This document shows positions 23,301-34,299 of a stretch of DNA of 64,000 nt, piece after piece. The position numbers and the translations under genes are program-made. The notes beneath the pieces were generated by a model. The model was given only the letters and a program-made list of their open reading frames with translations. It was not told where the DNA came from and did no database searches. Position 1 is the stretch's first letter. The number at the start of each line of letters is the position of its first letter. Location of the stretch: NCBI RefSeq assembly GCF_036711975.1, contig NC_091972.1, positions 11,723,001-11,787,000 on the forward strand, given 5' to 3'. Origin of the DNA: Onthophagus taurus. Taxonomy: Eukaryota; Arthropoda; Insecta; Coleoptera; Scarabaeidae.

Positions 23301-26300
23301 CGTTCCGAATCCTGTGCTCTACCAACAACAAGACGAAAAATTGCGATTTCATCGTCTGTTCGAATTTTTCTCGATATTTATGCATTAGAGAGCAAAAGTG
23401 TAACAGAGCAATATTGTTCAAAATGAAGTTTGCTACAACTTTTATACTAAAACTTTTTTTCTAAAACGTTCCGAATCACGTCCTCTACCAAGAACTACAT
23501 GATATTCCAAGATTTCTTCTAATTTTTACCTTTTCGAATTTACCTCGATATTTGTGCATTTGAGAGCAAAAGTGTAAAAGAGCAATATTGTTCAGAATAA
23601 AGTTTGCTACAACTTTTATACTAAAAGTTTTTTCGTAAAACGTTCCGAATCCTGTGCTCTACCAACAACAAGACGAAAAATTGCGATTTCATCGTCTGTT
23701 CGAATTTTCCTCGATATTTATGCATTAGAGAGCAAAAGTGTAAAAGAGCAATATTGTTCAGAATAAAGTTTGCTACAACTTTTATACTAAAACTTTTTTT
23801 CTAAAACATTCCGAATCCCGTGCTCTACCAACAATAAGATGTAATACTACGATTTCATTATCTATTCGAATTTTTCTCAATATTTAGGCATCTCAGAGCA
23901 AAACTATAAAAGGCAGTATAAAATTAAAAGTTATGTATCGTTTTTTTGGCTCTATTGGAAAATGTTTTAGAAATCTATACTTATAACTTCAGTACGAAGG
24001 CTTCAATATTTGAGAATTTTTTTTATTTGATGCTATTTTTCCCTTTAAAATTAAAATTATATGAAAACTCGCTTTGGCCACCTTAAATCGAAAATATCCA
24101 TATTAAATTTTATAAAAATAATCGTCAAATTTCGCGAATAATCATCAAAACTCATATTTGATTCAAATTTAAATAAAATGTATAAAATTAGTAATACATT
24201 TTTACCTCAAGTGGTTTTCCAATAGGGTAATCAATTGGTTTTAAACAACCCTGTTCGTTTCCATGACTTTTTCCTTCTTCCATAGTTTTTTCAGGACATT
24301 TCGAAATTATCAATGAGGACGAGGAATCCCTTTCTTCACAATGTTCCAAACTCGGAGTTTTAAAAGCGATTATCGTCGGTTTGTTACGCATATAACGGAA
24401 ACTTTGAGCCAACGATTTATTTTGCAAGGTCGTGTAAGCCAAACCTAACGTTCTTAATCGAGCTTTTTTCATTTGACATTCATCAAAGCTTTTTTCCGAT
24501 TCAGAACGCATGTATTCTTTTAAGCTGGAAAAAGGAAATTTTTTATTTTGAAAATGTTTTGAAATACTTACAATAAAAGTCGTTCCTTTTTCTTAGCCTT
24601 TGTTTGCATATCAGGCATCGAAAGAGATTTTTCTAAAACTTTATTTCCGAAGATTCTAGAAAATTTTTGATCCGGACTTATTTTCGATGAAGAATAATTT
24701 AAATCGGCTTTACTGCAAGATGCTTTTGAGTGTAGGTCACTTTCCGAGATTGAGTTTTTCTTTTTCGGATCTAATTGGAACCCATCGTGACTAAATCCAA
24801 CCAATTGAACCGGTCTATTTGGTTCTTTATTTGAAAATGTTCTCGAAATCGTTGCTTGAATCTTTTTAATCGGACTTTGATGTTCTTTTTCGACTCTACT
24901 TAGGCATGGTTTTTTCTCTTCCGTTATAATCATCTCACCGTTATGAAGTTTATCTTGTTCTTTTTGAAAATATTGATACAGCTTTGACGTCCATTGACCC
25001 AAAACTCTTATGTGTAACCAAATATAATCTTGAAAAAAATTATTAATTTTAAAATTATTAAATTTTGAATGTTACCTTCTTGTTCCGGTGCACTACTGAT
25101 TGTGAAAGGATGCCATTCGTATTTAGCAATAGTGGGAATATTAACAAAAACGAAATCGCCCGGATGATAATCGAAATGTAAAGGTCTTTTGATAACTAAA
25201 TGGATGACTTGAGATGCTAAGACTATTCCCGAACTAATATAAGTTTTCCCCCTTTCGCTTTTCATGATTTGGAACCGATATGCTCTTTCGATGAGATATA
25301 AAATTCCGGGGATAATAAACCACTTCCAGAAATTTGGACAATGTAAAATTAATAAAATCCAAAACGGGATATATAAAATGTGGGTCCAGTAAAAAACTTC
25401 AAACGATCCTCGTTTTCTAACGAAGGGTTGCGAACAAATAAACATAACACACAAAATTAACATCAAAATAACTCCGGTTACGTAAGCACATCCATCGACC
25501 AATCCAAATTTACTTATAAAAAAACTTCCCATCGTATAATTACGTACACAATTATCAATTGTATCATACTCTGTATGGTTACAATTACTTTTGATTAATA
25601 ATTCATTTGTAATTTCAACTCCGGTTGCTGAAACAAAAATTAATCTTGTATTAATATATTTATATGCAATAATAATTTATTATAAACACTTACGTAAGAA
25701 CCAAAAATGCATTACAGTATGAATTACGCTATAAACAAAAATTAAGGTCCCAGTTAATTTGTGAAAGTAAATGTGATTGTCTAAAGGTAAAATTTCACCA
25801 AAACCTCTTGTCCTCAAGAAAGTTATGCAATGTCTTAACATAAGTACGAGAACAAACATACAATTAAAATTTAAACATTGTCCTAAAAATGAAAATAATT
25901 TATTATAAAGATTTCTTTTTGTGGTTTAAAATAATTTAAAACGTACCGCAAGCTCTTGCAATAATAATACAAATGTGAGCGTTCATTAAACTATACTCAA
26001 CTACCCTACTTATAAACAAAGATACGTTAATAAATATATAACAACCTAAAAATATAATATAAACGTAGTTATTTTTAAAGTAAGGTTTCGTCAATTGGTA
26101 AGGTACGCAATTTCGACATCTTTCCGATAAAGTTGCTGGTGGTTTTGGTTTTGGTGGTACCAACCATCTATCTATACTAAAAGAAAAATGATAATTTGGA
26201 TTTAATTTAGATTATAAATGATTTTATAATATCATACAATTTTTCGCATCAACAAAGATAAAAATTATTATTAACTATTATGTTGTAATAGAATAAAACT

Positions 26301-29300
26301 TGATCATAAAGGTTTTAATTCAGAGAACGATATACATTCCAAGCCAGATTTTTCTGCTAGAATCAGCTCCTAGAATTGTAGATGATTGAAAAACGGAACT
26401 GAAATAACGTTATAGGATACAAGACAGGAAGTTAAGAATTGACATCCGCGAAGATGGTGGAGTCAATTGGCAACGATCTCCAATGTGAACAAACAATTTT
26501 AACAAGTAAGCATTATCACGTAATATAGCAATACACCGGCAGCATCAGTGGTCTTAATAAGAACGAAAGATGGATTAGTTCTATGTAAATTATTGACTGT
26601 ATAACGAAATAACTAAGAGAAGCTGTTATCGCCGATTAAAAATCGACAATATTAGCAAATAGATCTGGAACTTAAAGATATGGTCACGGCCTTAAGTATT
26701 GTTCATGATATAACTAATAATTTCAACCAAACCCAAGAGAACGAAGTCTACCCTGCTTGAACTTTATGGTAGAAATAATCTCGGCCTACTTTGAAGACCT
26801 TGGCCGCCCGAAATATTGTCCGAGGTACTTTGGGAGATCATTTCTTATATCTCGAAAATGTTGGATGTCCTAAATATTGATCGTGATACTTGAGGCGACC
26901 GAGGTCTTCGAAGTCGGCCAAGATTATGTCTACCATTAAACTTCAAACAGTGTAGACTTCATGGGTTGGGTTGGATTGGGTTGTGATTATTTCTTATATC
27001 ACGACCAATACTTGAAGCGGCTGACATCTTTGCCTGCTTGAAGTTTATGGTAGAAATAATCTCGGCAGACTTCGAAGACGTCGGCCGCCCCAAGTGGTAC
27101 TGTTCGTGATATAAGTAATAATTTCAACCCAACCCAAATCAACCCAACCCAACCAATTCTACCCAGCTGGAACACTTCAAGCAGAGTGCACTTGGATAAG
27201 TTGGGTTGGGTTGTATTCGGTTGGGTTGGGTTGGGTTGAGATTATTTCTTATATCATGAATAACACTTGGAACTGCCGACGTCTTCGAAGTCGGCCATGA
27301 TTATCTCTGCCTTAAACTTCAAGCAGGGTAGACTTAGTTTCACATTTCACATTTCGAATCCAGAATGATATCATTAGCAAACTTGCAAAACTACAAATTC
27401 ATCAAATTTTCACATTTTTGTATTTTTCTCGATATTTACGCAGATGAGAGCAATAGTAAAAGAGAGTAATATTGTTAAGAATAAAATTTGACACAACTTT
27501 TGTTACCATTAGCAACTTGTAAAACTTCAAACTACACTTCAAACAGTGTAGATTTCATGGGTTGGGTTGGATTGGGTTGTGATTATTTCTTATATCACGA
27601 CCAATACTTGAAGCGGCTGACGTCTTTGCCTGCTTGAAGTTTATGGTAGAAATAATCTCGGCCGACTTCGAAGACGTCGGCCGCCCCAAGTGGTACTGTT
27701 CGTGATATAAGTAATAATTTCAACCTAACCCAAATCAACCCAACCCAACCAATTCTACAAAGCTGGAACACTTCAAGCAGAGTGCACTTGGATAAGTTGG
27801 GTTGGGTTGTATTCGGTTGGGTTGGGTTGAGATTATTTCTTATATCATGAATAATACTTGGAACTGCCGACGTCTTCGAAGTCGGCCATGATTATCTCTG
27901 CCTTAAACTTCAAGCAGGGTAGACTTACTTTCACATTTCGAATCCAGAATGATACCATTAGCAAACTCGCAAAACTACAAATTCATCAAATTTTCACATT
28001 TTTGTATTTTTCTCGATATTTACGCAGATGAGAGCAATAGTAAAAGAGAGTAATATTGTTAAGAATAAAATTTGCCACAACTTTTGTTACCATTAGCAAC
28101 TTGTAAAACTACGAATTCATCAGCTTCGATAATTTCACCAGAATATTACAGAATCTGAAGTGTTGACTGTCACTTAGGTATTTATACCTGTATGCAAGAA
28201 GCTCTTGTTAAAGACTTTAACCTTTCCAATATTATGGGGTCACTGAAGTTCCTAATCGTAATGTAAAATGATATGTCACAAAAGAAGTCTGTTGGAGGCT
28301 ATAAGTCATAAAGTTTATTAGTATTTTAGATCATTTTGCTAGAGATTTAGTATAGAAAGAATCATTGAATTCCGAGTAACGGGGAATTATTGAGTTGAGG
28401 ACAAAGGAAAAATGCTTTTCAATACAGATTTAATGGGATTTTTTCAAATAGGTGTTCTTTTAAATGCTGGTTGTGCTAAGAAGCCGGGTGGCAGAGGTAC
28501 CTCGATATCTGTATACAGGAAGTTCGAGGAGGCATTTTGGCAAAAATAGTATCGGTATGTAGGTATACAGCAAATACAAAGAAACACAAAATTGCAAAAT
28601 CCGTTATAAAAGCAGTTTCAGGCATAAACATAGGCAACGAAATTCGATGCGAAGGTTTCCCTTTACAAGCGATTCCTTACCAAACATCGATTCTGTGGTG
28701 GATAACTCCAGGGAAACATGTTCTTATATCTAAAATGAGAAAATCCAGCTCAAGTAGATTATTTTTCTTAGCTACTGCACCTGTAGAATTGAATTGTAGA
28801 ATATCAAAGTACAAATAATGCTAATGATATGGGTGAACACGACAACGTAAAAGTATTTGGATAAAATTGTTGCACAGCAAGAGCGAGATTTATATCAATA
28901 GATGAGAGATAGCGTAATTTTTCTCTTCATGAAAAACATGACTTTTTGCTTGATGAAGACTTTGACTGATGTGGCTATTTTGGATTATGTATCAGCCTAA
29001 GAAATACCAAGAACTAATAAATCAGACTGCGTAACAAGAATCAATTTGAAAGTACATACAATGATGAGTGGACTTTCCGAAGAAGATCTTGGAATGTTTA
29101 GAAATTTTTAGTATTTTGTTGAAAAATTAAATATTGAATCAAAATTTTTTTCTGCAAACCTTATTGATAGATTTTCTAATAATCCATCGTGTTTTTCCAA
29201 TTGATTTTTTAAATTTTCATAAGTAATCGCTCCTCTCCCATGAGGATCCGCATCTTCAAACATAGCACAAGTTAAATCATCAATTTGTTCCTCGCTAAAT

Positions 29301-30166
29301 TGCATCCCGTTTTCTTCCATACAAGCTTTCATGACGTGGTGCAACTCTTTATGTTGAATGAGCCCGTCTCCATCTAAATCGTAAACTTTAAATAAAAATT
29401 TTATTTTATCTTCCGGAGATTTCCCGGCAAATTGATGCACGGCATCTAAAAATTCTTGTAGAGATATTGAACCGGAATTATCTCGATCGAAAATCTGAAA
29501 AACTCTTTCAGTAAAGAATGGCTAAAAAGTTAAGAAATAAAGTTATTTTGTTGTGGGGTGTTGATGTGTTTTTGTACGTTTTTTGAGGTGACGATTTTTT
29601 TGAAATCCTCCCTTCTGATTTCTTTTTCATCGCCCACGGTATCCTTGAAAACCTTTTCTAACTGTTCCAGGCTACCTTTATCAAAACCGGTTCTTGGTCT
29701 GAAAGGATACCGCGAAAGATAATTGGGGACAATAAAACCGTTAATTTATTTTTATTGTTACCTTGAATTGGTTACGCTCGCCAAGAAATCCATGATTTGC
29801 TCAGAAGAAATCCAACCGACGTTATCTTTATCAATTATTTTATATATTTTATCAACAATCTAAAAAAAAGGAACGGAAATCATTTATTTTTGTTTAAAAT
29901 TTTTTATACTTACTCCTTTAGCGTTAAAAATTGTGTAAAACTGTTCTAAACCAATCGGGGAATCTCTACAAATACAGTAAGCCACACTTTCTATTTGTTC
30001 GACGAAATCTATTTCTTTTCTAAAAATAAAATTGTTTTGTAATAAAAAGATATTTTATTGTAGGAATTTACGTCAATCTAGCCTTTAGAAACTCGATCCA
30101 TTCTTCTTGTATCAATTTTTGGTCTCTATTTTGATCAAAAAGTTTGAAAAGATGTTCTAAAAGTTC
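20373..30166 (-). CDS. Nox5: NADPH oxidase 5 (calcium-regulated), 5' end not resolved
   Basis: Thirteen exons on the minus strand: 30166-30072, 30019-29914, 29859-29762, 29698-29578, 29521-29160, 26176-25947, 25882-25694, 25627-25076, 25028-24572, 24524-24206, 21100-20891, 20836-20633 and 20570-20373. They total 3141 nt; 1046 residues are recovered, starting in phase. The enzyme passes electrons from NADPH through FAD and two hemes across the membrane to make superoxide. Residues 1-250 hold EF-hand-like loops: DQNRDQKLIQEE and DKDNVGWISSEQ (weak), DRDNSGSISLQE and DLDGDGLIQHKE (canonical) and DPHGRGAITYEN (degenerate). The ferric-reductase domain follows with heme histidines in MLRHC, FHKLTG and HTVMH. 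FAD site: WHPFTISSAPEQ. NADPH sites: DGPYGAPS and GIGVTPS. It ends FRKEVF. A region of about 190 extra residues splits the FAD and NADPH parts. At least one upstream exon with the start codon is missing. Confidence 0.95.
21560..23900. repeat. Satellite array in a Nox5 intron, about 13-14 units of 166-179 bp
   Basis: Each unit contains GCAATATTGTTCAGAA, TTGCTACAACTTTTATACT and TTTCTAAAACGTTCCGAAT. Unit starts recur at about 21719, 21886, 22052, 22218, 22384, 22557, 22723, 22889, 23062, 23241, 23408, 23581 and 23747. Two length classes (about 166 and 173-179) differ by a CCTCTAC insertion next to CAACAACAA. The array fills most of the 3.1-kb intron 21101-24205. Confidence 0.92.
26735..28110. 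repeat. Direct duplication of about 596 bp with TTGGG runs and inverted words
   Basis: In the 3-kb Nox5 intron 26177-29159. Copy 1 is 26941-27536 and copy 2 is 27537 to about 28110; a partial related copy lies at 26735-26940. Each contains TTGGG runs on both strands, inverted ATTATTTCTTATATCA words and a stretch (TTTTTCTCGATATTTACGC, AGAGTAATATTGTTAAGAA) related to the satellite at 21560-23900. Confidence 0.85.
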
Positions 30167-31331
30167 CTATAAAAAGAAAAAATAATTAAACATTTGATGA
30201 ATGAGTTGGATTTCGAAACCAATTGGTGTTAAACCAATTAGTTACAGAAAGCGTTTAAAATAAGGTGGTGAGTAATAAAAGAAAATGCCAAATCAACAAT
30301 TAGGTGCCTTATCTGCATACAATAGTTGTGATTTTGGCGGTGCGTTGACAAGTTGTAATTGGCACGTTTCGAAACGTGTTTTAAGAAGTCTATACAATGG
30401 TACACGTGGGACCGATCTCAAGTTACAATCTAAAAATCTTTTGGATGCTGGTGCTGGCAAGAATGAGAAAGTAATCGATCACGTAGTGTGCACAAACACG
30501 TTGATAACCATCTGTCACGAGCTTCATTGTTCGGCAAATTGGTTAAAGGATGAGTTAACTTAACGAAAATTGATTTATACCAAAAAAAAATCCATTGTGG
30601 ATAATTTGTTTTTTCATGTAATCAATTCATTTTCAATTTAATAAATTTTAACTTGTCGTCTGCGATAAATATTATGCGTGTTTAAATAAATGGTTTCACA
30701 AATAATTGACCCCGTAAGTGGAAAACGAAACATACGATCTCTTTCGATCGAAATCGTGTGTACCGCAGTATCACCTTCTGGACCGTGTCCAATAACTTTG
30801 GTGAACGCGCGCCTCTTGGACGAGAAATTATTTTTTAATGAACGTATAAACACGCCGAACATCGACGGCGCCTGTAACTTATTAATATTTACTGCGGCGA
30901 TTTCGAGAAACGAAGGCCGATATTGTATTTCACAGGTTTTAAATTGGCGCTTCCTTTCATTTTCTTTAATAAATTGGTGTACGTGTAATAATTTTGTCTT
31001 TTGGGTTCTTTCAAATTCAAAAAAAAACTAACCGCAAACTGATTTATATTTATAAGACGCACTTTTAAATTTATTCTTGCGAAAGAGATTTATCTCTTTG
31101 CTGCCCGAAGGAAAAAGGAACCATCCTTGATCTTGATTCCGCTCATTAGTAGGAGAATGCGTGTTGTGTAACTTGACAATCAAACGGTTCGAGTTGGGAC
31201 ACTAACGGCTTAGTTTTCATTCTTGATAGATCGATATCTAGTTCAATAAGAATAAAAAATGCTCCTCCGTATATGTTACCATTAAAAATGGTCACTGAGA
31301 TATAAGCCGAAGAAGTACTAAAAAACAACAT
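30167..31331 (-). other. Upstream of Nox5: candidate 5' exons
   Basis: On the minus strand a frame is open from about 31031 to 30638, roughly 130 codons, containing KRRAFTKVIGHGPEG, TAVHTISIERDRMFRF and YRRRQ. A weak donor after CGACAA (about 30644) would join in phase to the first recovered Nox5 exon. An open frame also exists on the plus strand at 30285-30563 and 30690-31031, so strand is uncertain. GC content is raised at 30340-30560 and 30700-30920, as in coding DNA. No family motif recognised. Confidence 0.3.
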
Positions 31332-31749
31332 TGTTTTTGATTAATTTTTTTAAGACTTCTCCTTTAGTGTGTCGATAAAAATAGTCTTGAAAATGAGATA
31401 AATTACTAAGAATTTCAACCAGTTTAATTATTTTTAAAACGGTCATTTCTCCTGGGGATATTTTTAAAGATGAGTGACTGCTTGATGGAGTCTTAGCTTC
31501 TGGATAAATTAAAAAGTAGAAATAATTAATGTGTTCAGAAGTAAATTAACAAGGTTTCAAGATAACACATTAATTTGTTTTATGAGTAAATTTGTGTAAT
31601 ATATTTTAAGTTAACTAAATCGCTTATTGATATATGGACATGTTTTAAAACGTTATGTTAAGAATTTTTATACCAAGAAGTTTACTGAGATTAAACATCA
31701 TTCGATGAAATGTCGTGTACCACAGAAAAAGAAAATAGATGTTTCAAGT

Positions 31750-32720
31750 ACTTTCCATTGAAAATGACGATACAGCATCCATATATAGAGCGAACAAAAT
31801 GATGAAATCGCAGGCGAAGAAAAAGAAACTAGTGAAGATGATGAAGAAATGGTCAAAGAAACGGAAGAAACGAACGAATAAGGAAAAGAGAACAGTTAAT
31901 GGGAACTTAAACAGAGAATAAATTTTTATTAAACACTGTGTTTCTAAATTATGTCCATCAGAAATTAACATAATGTGGTACAGAAACATTATAATCGTAA
32001 TAACATATCAAATATGAACAGCTTAATTGATGAGAGCACCCAATATAGGTATAAGCACACATATAGTATAAGTGGACATAAAAGTATTGAAAGCTGGAGA
32101 ATCCCGAAATCCCTAAGACAGAGCAAGATCGGAGATACCGCTCCAAAAGTGGAATGACTACTTTAAACAGTTAACAGAAGATAGACTGAACTTCCTGAAT
32201 GAAGAAGAGAAGGAAGAAGGTCGTAACGAAAGTATGGACCCATATCCTGGCAGAGCTTATAAAATGAGGAAGAAGAAAACCATACCAACAACTTGAATAT
32301 TATCCTAGAATTGCCTTAATGGAAAACCAATTCTAGAAAAATAGAAAAAAATCTTTATATCTACCATACATATAAAGGTAAACAGAAAAAACTGCGACAA
32401 TTACAGAGGTATAGCAGTGGCGGGTACGTTATATAAAGTATATGGCAAAATCCTCACCAACAAAATACACATAGAGTATAGAGATATGGAAACAGAGGAG
32501 CAGGAAAGGTTTAGAACTGGAAGATCAACAATCTTTTTGAGTTCTCAGTTAATAAAAAAAATAACGTCTACCCAAGAAACCCACCTAGTGTTTACAGAGT
32601 TAAAAAAAGCACACTTTCGATGGCTTACTACAAAGCAAGTTATGGGAAGCCATCGAAAATTACCAAAGTGAGAAATTGATGCCAACAAGCAACAGCTAAA
32701 ATCAAGACAGATTCCGGACA
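31750..32720 (+). mobile_element. LINE fossil, linker and reverse transcriptase start
   Basis: Fragments in several frames follow the order of an RTE-like LINE: ESWRIPKSLRQ, a KQLTEDRLNFLNEEEKEE stretch, then NYRGIAVAGTLYKVYGKIL, QERFRTGRST, LSSQLIKKIT and LVFTELKKAH (the conserved NYRGI...YK...GFR.GRS...DLKKAYD series). Several frame breaks show that it is old. Confidence 0.75.
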
Positions 32721-32967
32721 CTGAGGTTGCTACTTTTGGAGTGCTCTTTTTAGCTTTGGAGGTTGTTGTAAGCCTTTGTGTAGGTACTGAACAATTATTA
32801 TTATTAGAAGTTTCTGGTAGACATGTATTTTGTGTGTTGTGGGAGGAAGTAGAGCTAGAATGTAATGATTGAGACACATTCTCTTCTAACTCGCTTTTAT
32901 CGTCGATATCATCATCTGTTCCCTCAAGAAAATCAAAAACACAAGTAGAAATGTCACACATAACCAC
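32690..32967 (-). other. Acidic Ser/Thr-rich open frame next to a LINE fossil
   Basis: Minus-strand frame starting at 32967: MVMCDISTCVFDFLEGTDDD, then SELEENVSQSLHSSSTSS and TTSKAKKSTPKVA. The composition resembles a nuclear-protein linker, for example the N-terminal part of a transposase. Beyond 32690 the frame runs into the antisense of the LINE and is not meaningful. No family assigned. Confidence 0.25.
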
Positions 32968-33054
32968 TAAATGTGATTATTAAAATATTTACGATTTTTA
33001 TTACTCTTGCATGTTGCATACCTTTGAGATATTACTCAGATTAAGCCATTTTGT

Positions 33055-33290
33055 GTTCACAATCGTAGAGCCTATATTGACATACGAGGCAGAGTGTTGG
33101 TAGTTAGTGACCAGAACAAGAAAAGAGTTAGAACAGTCGAAATGGACTTTCTACGATGAGTGAACAAAATATGACGCCTACAGCATATCCCTAATCTAGA
33201 AATCAAAAGATGCACAAATAGTGTCCACACTGTAGTAGAAAAATGAAGATCAGACAATTTATATAGACACGTCGTGTGAACGAGAGAAGA
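33055..33290 (+). mobile_element. LINE fossil, C-terminal reverse transcriptase part
   Basis: Reads IVEPILTYEAECW, then TRTRKELEQSKWTF, matching the (L)TYGSE.W.L....+..LE..EM.FLR block downstream of the catalytic site in RTE-like LINEs. It may be the same decayed insertion as 31750-32720. Confidence 0.6.
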
Positions 33291-33449
33291 ATAACGGTTC
33301 AAGTGTGCAAAGAGAGTCATAATGTGCAAAATAAATAAACAGGTATATGTGTACAATGAGGATAGTAGTTTACCAGAAAAAATCACACAGCTTATTTGAT
33401 ATAGGTACTTTATATGTATAAGAATAGAGATGATATAGAGATTGTATAA

Positions 33450-34270
33450 TGAGCAACATGATTAATCAAGTTATTAGATAATTCGTAATATGATCAACAC
33501 ATGACAACAAAAGGATGAATCGTCGAACAACCATGTCAATTGAAGAACATAAACTGGTGTAAAAAATGGATTGGGTTGGGCAGCACATCATAGAGAGGTT
33601 TGTGCATAACGACGACGAGGTAAATAAGGTCAGAACTGCGCCGAATAAGATTTTTAACGCAACTGACGACCAATTCATTGTCTGGAATGCCAAGGTAAAT
33701 CCAAACTAATGCGCTCCAAAACTGGTTATATTCAGGAAAAGATAGGAAAGTCTTGTATTGCCAAAGATACTCGTCGCGTGCTCCGCCACCATAATTTCAA
33801 TGATCGAGAAAGTTAGTAAGAATAGTGCAATGGTCAGAAAAATTAGTAACGAAAATAGAAAAATTTGGGCGGAACCCAAATAACGAGCTGGAATAAGAGT
33901 TTTTTGCTTGAAGGATGGAGTTTGATGATTTGGGCTTGCATGTCTGCGTCAGCGGTAGAGAATTTAATAATTATCTAGGAATTATGGATAAAGTATACGT
34001 TTAAAATAAAGTTCCACAACAAAATTTACTTCAAAGTGCTGAAAATCTCGGCTTACAAAATATCAGTCAGGATTGGTGAAATCGTTTCTTATTTTGAACT
34101 CTCCTCACTTGAAGGGACCATTGACACAGATACCTGATATGAATCCAATTGAAAATCTATGGGCATTCTTGGATTAAAATGTGCGCAATTTTAAAATATG
34201 GGTTTTAAGACAAAAATGGGTAGTAAATTGGGCAAATCTTAAAAACACTTAATTTCTTTGGTCCACACTG
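33450..34270 (+). mobile_element. Tc1/mariner transposase fossil
   Basis: In shifting frames: TRRVLRHHNFN, MIWACMSASAVENL, GIMDKVYV, NLLQSAENLGLQN and MNPIENLWAFLD. These are in the order of Tc1-type transposases (RR.L...GF, VW..., PDLNPIENLW). Many frame breaks; long inactive. Confidence 0.8.
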
Positions 34271-34299
34271 GTGTTTGAAAGGTTAAAGTTTTCTGGTTT

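Noticed and set aside
21560-23900. CRISPR-like regular array
   Set aside because: Long units of 166-179 bp with no unique spacers in a eukaryotic intron; ordinary satellite.
26540-26690. Weak resemblance to an LTR-element reverse transcriptase fragment
   Set aside because: Too short and too decayed to call as a fossil of that class.
28537-28818. 93-codon plus-strand frame in a Nox5 intron
   Set aside because: No recognisable domain, no clear promoter or poly(A) signal.
30285-30563. 92-codon plus-strand frame (starts MPNQQLGALSAYNS) near the Nox5 5' end
   Set aside because: No family match, and the minus strand is also partly open; not supportable as a gene by itself.
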